38,282 nucleotides of DNA from an uncultured Flavobacteriales bacterium (lineage in GTDB: Bacteria; Bacteroidota; Bacteroidia; Flavobacteriales; Crocinitomicaceae): the NCBI GenBank assembly GCA_946480815.1, contig CAMLLB010000040.1, forward strand, positions 1 through 38,282, given 5' to 3'. Position numbers and translations under genes: made by a program. The notes below the pieces were generated by a model. The model was given only the letters and a program-made list of their open reading frames with translations. It did no database searches and was not told the origin of the DNA. The stretch's first letter is position 1, and each line of letters starts with the position of its first letter. Below are positions 15,296-22,132 of the stretch, one piece after another.

Positions 15296-16064
15296 AGAAC
15301 AATGGAATCAGCGGGTGGCCCCGCATGTGGAATCCGAGTTTTACGATCAGGCAGCATTCTTGGCCGGAAAAAACTCATTAAAGGAAACAGAACTTGCCTT
15401 ACTGGGAAATGTGGCAGGAAAGCGCATTTTGCATTTGCAATGCCATTTCGGACAAGATACAATCTCACTCGCACGCATGGGTGCCAGCACCGTTGGAGCA
15501 GATATTTCAGACAAAGCGATCGATAAAGCACGTGAAATTGCCACAGTAACAGGCGCTGATGCAACTTTTGTTTGCTGTGATTTGTATGACCTTCCTCAGC
15601 ATTTGGAAGGACAATTCGATATGGTGTTCACTTCATACGGAACCATTGGCTGGCTTCCGGACCTGGATAAATGGGCTTCGGTAATTGCTCATTTTTTAAA
15701 GCCGGGCGGAAAGTTTGTATTCGTAGAGTTCCATCCGGTGGTTTGGATGTTTGATGACGATTTCCAAAAGATTGGATACCGCTATTTTAAATCGGAACCA
15801 ATTGTAGAAACAGCAAATGGCACGTATGCCGATAGGGATGCCGAAATAAAAACAACTTCCGTAAGCTGGAATCATGGGATGAGTGAAGTAATTACCAGTT
15901 TACTGAAACAAGGAATCCAATTGCAGGATTTGCGGGAATACGATTTCTCCAACTACAATTGTTTTGCACATACAGAAGAATTCGCACCCGGAAAATACCG
16001 GATCAAACATTTGGGGAATTTCATCCCGATGATGTATTCGATTGTTGGAGTTAAATCACATTAA
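15270..16064 (+). CDS. Class I SAM-dependent methyltransferase
   Basis: A 264-residue Rossmann-fold methyltransferase. Motif I is LHLQCHFGQDTISLARMGA (a variant of GxGxG), followed by the acidic VGADIS, then FVCCDLYDLP (motif II) and FDMVFTSYGTIGWLPDL. After that comes HFLKPGGKFVFVEFHPV (motif III). The C-terminal region FEPV-type insert and YRIKHLGNFIPMMYSIVG match Bacteroidetes UbiE-like methyltransferases of unknown substrate. The frame stays open upstream to 15051, but that stretch is coding for the sterol-desaturase gene in another frame; the ATG at 15270 gives the normal family N-terminus. Likely operon with the neighbours. Confidence 0.88.
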   Translation: MENYKEINKEQWNQRVAPHVESEFYDQAAFLAGKNSLKETELALLGNVAGKRILHLQCHFGQDTISLARMGASTVGADISDKAIDKAREIATVTGADATFVCCDLYDLPQHLEGQFDMVFTSYGTIGWLPDLDKWASVIAHFLKPGGKFVFVEFHPVVWMFDDDFQKIGYRYFKSEPIVETANGTYADRDAEIKTTSVSWNHGMSEVITSLLKQGIQLQDLREYDFSNYNCFAHTEEFAPGKYRIKHLGNFIPMMYSIVGVKSH

Positions 16065-16075
16065 TCTTAAAAACT

Positions 16076-16891
16076 ATGGAAATCGCTATTAAAATTGTAA
16101 TTGGAATTGTAGCCTTGTTTCACGTATATGTGATGTGGCTGGAAATGTTTGCCTGGACGACCAAGGGACCGAAAACCTTCAAGAATTTCGAAAAGGAATT
16201 ATTTCCCAAAACGAAAACACTGGCAGCCAATCAGGGATTGTACAACGGCTTTTTAGCTGCAGGATTAATCTGGTCGTTCTTTATCTGTAACCCGGAATGG
16301 CGCTTCAATGTAAGCCTGTTCTTTCTAATTTGCGTTTCGGTTGCAGGAATTTACGGTGCCTTAACTGCAGATAAAAAGATCTTCTTCGTACAGGCATTAC
16401 CTGCTTTGATCGGGATCGGATTACTGGCATTTTCACATAAGAGCTATGAACCGGAATGTGAAGAGAAATGCGATGTCATGAAAGAACGGTTGACCTACTA
16501 TTACCTTCAGAACAGCGAGCGGCATCAAATTGATACTGTATCAAAAACCGAAATCCTTAAACGGAATGACAAAGACTCGTTGATCGGGCTTGGTTTTTTT
16601 GACGTGAACGGGAAAGGAGTCGGCGTTTCTCTTTTCACGAATGAGAATCATCAGTTTACACCGGATGCAAATGCAAATTACGGATACATAGATGGAATCG
16701 GGAAGGTTTACAGTCATTCGATTACCTGGCGGGATTTTAGTGTACTCCAGACCAATAACGACAGTATCAACCACATCATCGCCTTGGGTTTGGGAAGATT
16801 AATCACACTGGAAACCGAGAATCGGATAGCCGTTGCTCCTATTCCTGTTCCTCATGTAGAAAAGACGATCCATTTCGAACCTGTGAAATAG
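16076..16891 (+). CDS. DUF1304 membrane domain fused to an unknown C-terminal domain
   Basis: A 271-residue protein. Residues 1-122 match DUF1304: four membrane helices, starting IVIGIVALFHVYVMWLEMFAW, then NQGLYNGFLAAGLIWSFF and GIYGALTADKKIFFVQALPALIG. Ordinary DUF1304 proteins are about 120 residues. Here an extra soluble domain of about 145 residues follows (from YEPECEEKCDVMK to the end), with paired cysteines (C-x3-C) and beta-rich segments such as NYGYIDGIGKVYSHSITWRDFSVL. I do not recognise the second domain. No internal stop or frameshift is needed to explain the fusion. 11 bp after the methyltransferase, so likely in its operon. Confidence 0.75.
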   Translation: MEIAIKIVIGIVALFHVYVMWLEMFAWTTKGPKTFKNFEKELFPKTKTLAANQGLYNGFLAAGLIWSFFICNPEWRFNVSLFFLICVSVAGIYGALTADKKIFFVQALPALIGIGLLAFSHKSYEPECEEKCDVMKERLTYYYLQNSERHQIDTVSKTEILKRNDKDSLIGLGFFDVNGKGVGVSLFTNENHQFTPDANANYGYIDGIGKVYSHSITWRDFSVLQTNNDSINHIIALGLGRLITLETENRIAVAPIPVPHVEKTIHFEPVK

Positions 16892-17097
16892 ATTGACCAC
16901 GAATTACACAAAGCACGCGAGGATTTCTATTGATGCACATTTAGGAAGAACACAAAGTATAGCAGTTATTTACTCCTCTGAAAATGAGTCATTCCTCCCA
17001 AAGAATACATAGAAAATAAATTGACCACGAAGTGCACAAAGCACACAAGGGTTTCTGTTGATGTCCATATTAGAAGGAACACGAAGCGAACAAACCA
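16892..17097. repeat. Two direct repeat copies of a CACGAAG/CACAAAG-type element
   Basis: Copy 1 (16892-16968) and copy 2 (17020-17097) each begin ATTGACCACGAA and continue through CACAAAGCAC, TTTCT.TTGATG and GAACAC.AAG segments. They are about 75% alike by eye and 128 bp apart. They fill the spacer between the DUF1304 fusion and the 3' end of the GxxExxY gene; copy 2 runs up to its stop. An inverted related element lies on the other side of that gene at 17567-17601. Confidence 0.7.
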
Positions 17098-17505
17098 TTA
17101 CTGATCAATATTCCCTCTTAAAGTGAAACGCTTTACACCGTTTCTTAATAGTTTTTCATTGAAATTGATAAGATATCCAAGCTCTTTTTTAGCCAATTTC
17201 ATATAAGTTAAGATTTGGGCTTGATGAATGGGAGCTAATGAGTCAACTGCTTTCAACTCAATGATTATCTCTCCTTCAATAAAAAGATCTAGTCTTAATC
17301 CTGAATCTATGACAACTCCATCATAATTGATCGGTAATGCCTTTTGTCTTTCAACTAACAATCCTCTTTTTGTCAGTTCATGCAATAAACAAATTTCGTA
17401 AACTGATTCCAGCAAACCAGGACCTAATGTTGAATGAACCTTTAAAGCTGATTGATAAATGGTTTTCATCCATTCTTCTTGTTTTTCATAGTGTTTTAAT
17501 TCCAT
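17098..17505 (-). CDS. GxxExxY protein (PD-(D/E)XK-like nuclease fold)
   Basis: A 135-residue protein matching the GxxExxY family: SALKVHSTLGPGLLESVYE holds the G-x-x-E-x-x-Y signature. It is followed by ERQKALPINYDGVVID, GLRLDLFIEGEIIIELKAVDSL (the D...E-x-K nuclease-like core) and a terminal YLINFNEKLLRNGVKRFTLR. The fold is predicted PD-(D/E)XK, but no biochemical role is established. The frame is open further upstream into aroQ; the start at 17505 (MELKHYEKQEEWMK) is chosen because it begins the family homology. The gene sits between related CACGAAG-type repeats on both sides, which suggests it moves as a cassette. Confidence 0.85.
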   Translation of the reverse strand: MELKHYEKQEEWMKTIYQSALKVHSTLGPGLLESVYEICLLHELTKRGLLVERQKALPINYDGVVIDSGLRLDLFIEGEIIIELKAVDSLAPIHQAQILTYMKLAKKELGYLINFNEKLLRNGVKRFTLRGNIDQ

Positions 17506-17566
17506 TGAATAGTGTTTGTTTCTCTTTAAGTTAAGAAAAAACATCACCTTCTCAAATAGCAAAACA

Positions 17567-17601
17567 AAAAACTTCGTGTGCCTCGTGTGCTTTGTGGTCA
17601 A
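17567..17601. repeat. Inverted copy of the CACGAAG-type repeat flanking the GxxExxY gene
   Basis: On the minus strand this reads TTGACCACAAAGCACACGAGG then CACACGAAG. It is the inverted counterpart of the elements at 16892 and 17020. It lies between the GxxExxY start (17505) and the aroQ stop (17606). Confidence 0.7.
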
Positions 17602-17605
17602 ATGG

Positions 17606-18040
17606 TTAATACCCGATCTTACCGCGGGGATTTCCCTTAAACCACTCCAAAGCCAAGCGGTAACTGTCCATTCCGAACCCCATGATCGAACCTTCACAAA
17701 CAGCCGTGATGAATGAATTGTGACGGAACTCTTCACGCTGTGCCAAATTACTGATATGAACTTCCACAACCGGGGTTTTAATTCCTGAAATTGCATCGCG
17801 AATGGCTACACTTGTATGCGTATATCCACCGGCGTTGAGTATTATTCCGTCGTGTTTTGAATCATGCAATGCATTGATCAATTCTCCTTCCACATTGCTC
17901 TGAATGTAATCTATTTCGCCCGGAAAATGTTGCTTTAACTCTTCCAGGACCTGTAAAAAAGTACGATTTCCATAAATTTCGGGCTCACGTGTTCCTAAAA
18001 GGTTTAAATTCGGGCCATTGAGAATCAGAATACGCATCAT
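17606..18040 (-). CDS. aroQ: 3-dehydroquinate dehydratase, type II
   Basis: A 144-residue enzyme of normal length for type II. It catalyses the third step of the shikimate pathway, dehydroquinate to dehydroshikimate, as a cytoplasmic dodecamer. The active-site loop NGPNLNLLGTREPEIYG carries the catalytic Arg and Tyr. LNAGGYTHTSVAIRDAI provides the substrate-binding Asn and His. VEVHISNLAQREEFRHNS is the E-V-H-x-S-N motif. The start shares one base with the divergently transcribed xerD, so both promoters must lie inside the other gene. The 3' end abuts the repeat that flanks the GxxExxY gene. Confidence 0.97.
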   Translation of the reverse strand: MMRILILNGPNLNLLGTREPEIYGNRTFLQVLEELKQHFPGEIDYIQSNVEGELINALHDSKHDGIILNAGGYTHTSVAIRDAISGIKTPVVEVHISNLAQREEFRHNSFITAVCEGSIMGFGMDSYRLALEWFKGNPRGKIGY

Positions 18041-18945
18041 TGAAAGATTGGGAACGCTATATTAAACAATTTGTTCATTACCTGAAGATTGAACGAAGCC
18101 TGGCTGAAAATTCCATTTTTGCCTACCAACAGGATATTGCTAAGTTACGTGACTTTTGCGAATCTTACACACTTTCTCCGGAACACATTCAAACAGGGCA
18201 TCTGAAGCAATTCGTTGCTGAATTGTATGACATGGGCTTAAGTGCGCGTTCCCAAGCCCGGATTATCAGTGGCTGGAAGCAGTTTTTTGATTTTTTGCTC
18301 CAGGAAGATATTCGAAAGGATGATCCTTCTGAAAGTTTGGAGCTCCCGAAGATCGGAAGGAAATTACCGGAAGTTTTGACACTGGAAGAAATTGATGCGA
18401 TGATAGCAGCAATCGACCTCAGTTCGAATGAAGGCCAGCGGAACAAAGCTATCCTTGAAACGCTTTACAGTTGCGGATTGCGTGTAAGTGAATTGGTTTC
18501 ATTGAGATTTGAAGATTGTTTTTTTGATGAAGGATTTATTCGGGTGATCGGGAAAGGAAATAAGGAACGGTTGGTCCCTGTGAGTCCAAGTGTTGTGGAA
18601 GAAGTTACTTTTTATGCGAAAAATGACCGGGAAAACGTACCCGTAAAAAAGGGAAATGAAGCGATTGTATTTCTCAACAGGCGAGGCGCACAATTGACCC
18701 GGATCATGATCTATACGATCATTACCCGGCTGGCGGAAGCTGCAGGGATCAAGAAAAAAATCAGTCCGCATACTTTCCGGCACTCTTTTGCGACCCATTT
18801 AATTGAAGGCGGTGCCAATTTACGTGCAGTTCAGGATATGTTGGGTCACGAAAATATTACCACAACGGAGATTTATACGCATTTGGACCAACGCTTTTTA
18901 CGCGATGCAATTTTGACGTATCATCCGCGGAATAATTTTAATTAA
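18040..18945 (+). CDS. xerD: Tyrosine recombinase XerD/XerC
   Basis: A 301-residue site-specific recombinase that resolves chromosome dimers with FtsK at dif. The N-terminal SAM-like core-binding domain occupies about residues 1-90. The catalytic domain shows R in CGLRVSELVSL, K in IGKGNKERLVP, HTFRHSF (H-x-x-R), GHENITTTEIYTHL (H and the nucleophilic Tyr). TTG is the only usable start: the upstream in-frame stop is 21 bp away and no ATG or GTG intervenes. The last codons (TYHPRNNFN) are re-copied twice downstream in a tandem repeat. XerD versus XerC cannot be separated with certainty; XerD-like by the N-terminal pattern FVHYLKIERSLAENSIFAY. Confidence 0.93.
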   Translation: MKDWERYIKQFVHYLKIERSLAENSIFAYQQDIAKLRDFCESYTLSPEHIQTGHLKQFVAELYDMGLSARSQARIISGWKQFFDFLLQEDIRKDDPSESLELPKIGRKLPEVLTLEEIDAMIAAIDLSSNEGQRNKAILETLYSCGLRVSELVSLRFEDCFFDEGFIRVIGKGNKERLVPVSPSVVEEVTFYAKNDRENVPVKKGNEAIVFLNRRGAQLTRIMIYTIITRLAEAAGIKKKISPHTFRHSFATHLIEGGANLRAVQDMLGHENITTTEIYTHLDQRFLRDAILTYHPRNNFN

Positions 18946-19496
18946 AAGTGCACTTTAAGAAGTAATCATCTGATTACAAGATTGTTAATCACAATAATAA
19001 ACGAGTTAACTAATAGGTTTACAAACTTAAATCAACATGCTGTTTTTCAGTAAATTAAACCGTTTCACTATCCCGATAGCTGTCAGGACATTCACAAAAA
19101 GACAGGTGGACCAACGTTTTAAGTGATGTAATTTGACGTATCATTCGCGGAATAATTTTAATTAAAAGTGTACTTTAAGAAGTAATCACCTGATTACAAG
19201 ACTGTAATCGCAATAATAAACGAGTTAACTAATAGGTTTACAAACTTAAACCAGCATACTGTTTTTCAATGAATTAAGCCATTTCACTATCCCGATAGCT
19301 GTCAGGACATTCACAAAAAGACAGGTGGACCAACGTTTTAAGTGATGTAATTTGACGTATCATTCGCGGAATAATTTTAATTAAAAGTGTACTTTAAGAA
19401 GTAATCACCTGATTACAAGACTGTAATCGCAATAATAAACGAGTTAACTAATAGGTTTACAAACTTAAATCAACATGTTGCTTTTCAGTAAATTAA
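18904..19496. repeat. Tandem 219-221-bp repeat restarting inside the xerD 3' end
   Basis: Units start at 18904, 19125 and 19344 (GATG[C/T]AATTT...GACGTATCAT). Unit 1 spans the last 14 codons of xerD; units 2 and 3 each retain an in-frame copy of its end (TYHSRNNFN then stop). Unit 3 is incomplete and fades near 19496. Within each unit are GTAATCA..TGATTAC, TTTACAAACTTAAA and, in units 1 and 2, CTATCCCGATAG palindromes. No independent gene is seen; this also accounts for the 600-bp spacer between xerD and the HTH gene. Confidence 0.9.
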
Positions 19497-19546
19497 TCCA
19501 TTATTGCAAACCATATTACTACCCCGTAGTCGAAGTCAACTTTTAT

Positions 19547-20551
19547 CTAAAACAAATCCGTTCCCTGGATTCGAACTCGTGCCCGGTCCACAAACTGGCT
19601 CAAACTATCAAAATACGCATTACGCTGCCGCTGGTTTTCTTCAGAAATCTTCACACAGCTCTTCAGCATGGATTGGAAAACAGCGAAAGATTTATTGACG
19701 TAATCCTGGTCAATGGTATAGAGGTAGTTCAACATGTTATGTGTAATATACAACATGCGGTAAGCATTCGTTTCCGAAATAATGGTATTATCCTGAATAT
19801 ACGTTTGATGCAGGTATAAATGAAAATTATCTGCTTCGGTAATCACCGGTTGCCCCTTAATAAATTTACGTCCGATTTCCGCCTGTTTTTTGATATGCTC
19901 TATCAAATCCGCCACCTCATCAATGAGGAAAAGCGCATCCTGTGCACTCTCAAAATACCCGAGTTCATAGAATGAAACAATTTCCCGGATCAACCCTTTC
20001 CCGGCATCGTATCCAATTACTTCGGTCGATTTTACACGAATATAAAAATTGGCCATTTGTTGCAATTGTTCGTCCGAGATGTCACCTTTCCAACCTTTGT
20101 GGTACTTCACTTGCTCCAATTGGCCCAATTTCAGATAACACTTCCCGAAATAAAGCAACTTAAAACGTAAAAGTGCCGGTGAGTTCAATAACTGAAAGAT
20201 AATCAGGTCCAGGTTGGACATATACAATTCCTGTGTACGTTGAGCGACCATTCGCTTAAACCCATCCATGATTCCGTTCAAATAGGTTTCGAAGGAAAAT
20301 TCAGAACGCTGGATCGGGTTGTATTGAAAGGTCACACTTTTACCTGAAACCCCAATAATTTTATCAATTGATAAATCGTATTTTTGACAAAGCAGGTTAA
20401 TTTCTTCCGGTTTCAATGCCGTTTCGCCACGCGCTCTCCGATAAGCTGAATCCCTGGACAATTCCAAGTCGTCCATCAGTAATTTGCCCAATGAAGTATC
20501 GGGTGGAAGTTTCGCCTTTAACTGTTCAAGTAGTCGGTTTTGAATGTCCAT
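19547..20551 (-). CDS. Helix-turn-helix regulator-like protein, Bacteroidetes-specific
   Basis: A 334-residue cytoplasmic protein. Residues 1-75 form a helix-turn-helix-like region (SLGKLLMDDLELSRDSAYRRARGETALKPEEINLLCQKYDLS), the pattern of a phage-repressor/BetR-type DNA-binding domain. The rest is alpha-helical, with many aromatic and Leu residues, and no catalytic motif. Similar long HTH proteins are frequent in Crocinitomicaceae next to secreted-protein genes; a regulatory role is inferred. It begins 80 bp left of the secreted-protein gene's end, with that gene's terminator in between. Its stop lies just beyond the xerD repeat array. Confidence 0.6.
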   Translation of the reverse strand: MDIQNRLLEQLKAKLPPDTSLGKLLMDDLELSRDSAYRRARGETALKPEEINLLCQKYDLSIDKIIGVSGKSVTFQYNPIQRSEFSFETYLNGIMDGFKRMVAQRTQELYMSNLDLIIFQLLNSPALLRFKLLYFGKCYLKLGQLEQVKYHKGWKGDISDEQLQQMANFYIRVKSTEVIGYDAGKGLIREIVSFYELGYFESAQDALFLIDEVADLIEHIKKQAEIGRKFIKGQPVITEADNFHLYLHQTYIQDNTIISETNAYRMLYITHNMLNYLYTIDQDYVNKSFAVFQSMLKSCVKISEENQRQRNAYFDSLSQFVDRARVRIQGTDLF

Positions 20552-20562
20552 GCCGCCAAAAT

Positions 20563-20600
20563 AACAAAAAAATAAAAGTCGTCCATTTCTGAACGACTTT
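20563..20600 (-). terminator. Rho-independent terminator of the 20632 gene
   Basis: AAAGTCGT (20575-20582) pairs with ACGACTTT (20593-20600). On the minus strand the stem is followed by TATTTTTTTG. It ends transcription of the secreted protein gene before the HTH gene starts. Confidence 0.75.
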
Positions 20601-20631
20601 AAATCTGTTTAATTAACTCAATAATCCGGAA

Positions 20632-21936
20632 TTATCTGTATACTCTTTCAATTGTGCCGTCAGAGTAATAGTAAATCACAATCCCTTTACAATTGTCATC
20701 CACTTCTTGTCCCATCAGATTGAAAATGTGTTCCACTTTTTTAGACACCTGGTTATTGCCAACGCTTAAAAGATGTGCATCGTAAATAGTTCTGGCACCA
20801 TCAAGGTCCGTTAAACTCAAACGGTAATAATTGATCTCAGTTGCTGATGGTGTTGAATGAAAGATCATGTAATCATGACTTTCCTGGGAATATCCCTGTG
20901 CGGATACCTGTGCTATTTCCTGCCAATTCCCCGAAGCCGGATCAGTGCTCCATTCAACAGTAAAATAGTGCGACCTGTCTTCTGTTTCGGTTGTCCAGGT
21001 CAAACTATTTCCCATTGAAGTCTTCGTTACGTTAAAAGCTGCCAACTCAATGGGTAAAGCCACCGGTGTACACCCCAAAACAGAAGTTCCTCCAAAAGAT
21101 AAATCATAAGGCAGCCCGGAATTGGAGAAATTGTCTACCAGAAGAATATAAACCTGATTTGAAGTAGTTACTAAATTACTCACCCATTTATCTCCTCCCA
21201 CACCTTCACTTAGGTCTGCAGGATTGTTGGTAGAAGTAATTGAACCTGTACAGGGAAATAAGCCTAGAAAACCACACCCAAACGAGCTGCTTTGCCCGGT
21301 ATAAGGGATCATCAACCCGGTATTTCCGGTTGCAGATGAATAACTGCATCGGATTGGAGCAGATGTGGGTGGACAATTTGCCCCGGCTGTAGCGGCAGTG
21401 AATGGGCCCCAAATAGCAAAGTCATAATCATCACCTCCATTTACGGGGGCGATTGTCATCGTAAGTGTCCCTCCAGTTTGAACATTCAGGTAATACCACG
21501 AAGATTGATGCTCAATTCCAAGACATCCCTGATTTGAACCATTTAATTCCTGTGTACCTGCACCACCACTGTTTGCTGTTTGTGAGGTGTTGGAACACAA
21601 TAATTCTGCTGTTTCACAATCATTTCCACCTGCCTTTTCTCTGAAAGTGGTTAATTCTTTCGAACTGCTCACGTTCAATACAGGAATTCCTACCGATTCA
21701 AAAACGGATCTGACATAGTTTTCGGCATGTTCCTGCTCCAAAAGCAATTCAAACCTGTTTCCTGAAATGTAACGCCCAGTGTTCGGAATATTGTCAGTAG
21801 CTAATGAGAGATAGCTTTTCGTAAGATAACTGTAAGGTACCGAGACCTTGTAGCTTGTCTGTGCCTGGGCAACTGAAGCTGATACGAGTAATAGTAGAGC
21901 AATCTTAATTGCTTTAAGTTGTAGTGAATATTTCAT
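20632..21936 (-). CDS. Secreted protein with Cys-rich beta-sandwich and fibronectin-like C-terminus
   Basis: A 434-residue exported protein with signal peptide 1-25 (ending SVAQAQ). Residues about 100-290 contain CETAELLCSNTSQTANSGGAG and SSWYYLNVQTGGTLTMTIAP, then DYDFAIWGPF, a jelly-roll/PPC-like pattern. Residues about 295-390 (PIELAAFNVTKTSMGNSLTW, then SHYFTVEWSTD and YYRLSLTDLDG) form a fibronectin III-like module typical of Bacteroidetes secreted proteins. The tail NLMGQEVDD...IVIYYYSDGTIERVYR is not a canonical T9SS type A domain. It resembles a short, conserved sorting-type tail that I recall from Fluviicola proteins (inference). Monocistronic, with a terminator. Confidence 0.65.
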   Translation of the reverse strand: MKYSLQLKAIKIALLLLVSASVAQAQTSYKVSVPYSYLTKSYLSLATDNIPNTGRYISGNRFELLLEQEHAENYVRSVFESVGIPVLNVSSSKELTTFREKAGGNDCETAELLCSNTSQTANSGGAGTQELNGSNQGCLGIEHQSSWYYLNVQTGGTLTMTIAPVNGGDDYDFAIWGPFTAATAGANCPPTSAPIRCSYSSATGNTGLMIPYTGQSSSFGCGFLGLFPCTGSITSTNNPADLSEGVGGDKWVSNLVTTSNQVYILLVDNFSNSGLPYDLSFGGTSVLGCTPVALPIELAAFNVTKTSMGNSLTWTTETEDRSHYFTVEWSTDPASGNWQEIAQVSAQGYSQESHDYMIFHSTPSATEINYYRLSLTDLDGARTIYDAHLLSVGNNQVSKKVEHIFNLMGQEVDDNCKGIVIYYYSDGTIERVYR

Positions 21937-22060
21937 GCGTGTTTAAGTTGTGGGGCTAAAATTAATTTCTAATCAGACCTATTGCGTTGCTAATTAGTAT
22001 TTTGCAGATTTAAATCAACAAACTACCGATCTCATCGAAGATCTGTTTTACAATTTCCAC

Positions 22061-22093
22061 AAAAAAAACCGTTCCGGAATGTCGGAACGGTTT
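22061..22093 (-). terminator. Rho-independent terminator after the first T9SS Ig-repeat gene
   Basis: AAACCGTTCCG (22066-22076) pairs with CGGAACGGTTT (22083-22093), 11 bp perfect, and on the minus strand is followed by eight T. It lies 40 bp past the stop of the 22133 gene. Confidence 0.85.
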
Positions 22094-22132
22094 CGAATTA
22101 AATTATTGATAATCAAATGATTGATATGCCAA

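Noticed and set aside
16541..16774. Minus-strand frame within the DUF1304 fusion gene
   Set aside because: Short antisense shadow; the plus-strand frame is continuous and carries the DUF1304 signature.
17506..17796. Longer start for the GxxExxY protein extending into aroQ
   Set aside because: The 97 extra codons lie opposite the flanking repeat and aroQ, and the extra residues do not match the family.
18904..19496. Tandem xerD repeat as a CRISPR or replication iteron array
   Set aside because: Unit length (about 220 bp), lack of spacers and lack of an initiator gene argue against both; dnaB here is the chromosomal helicase, far away.
18904..19496. A dif site inside the xerD repeat (TTCGCGGAATAATTTTAATT)
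   Set aside because: Only weak resemblance to the XerC/XerD arms of known dif sites. The 28-bp symmetric layout is not present, so it is not annotated.
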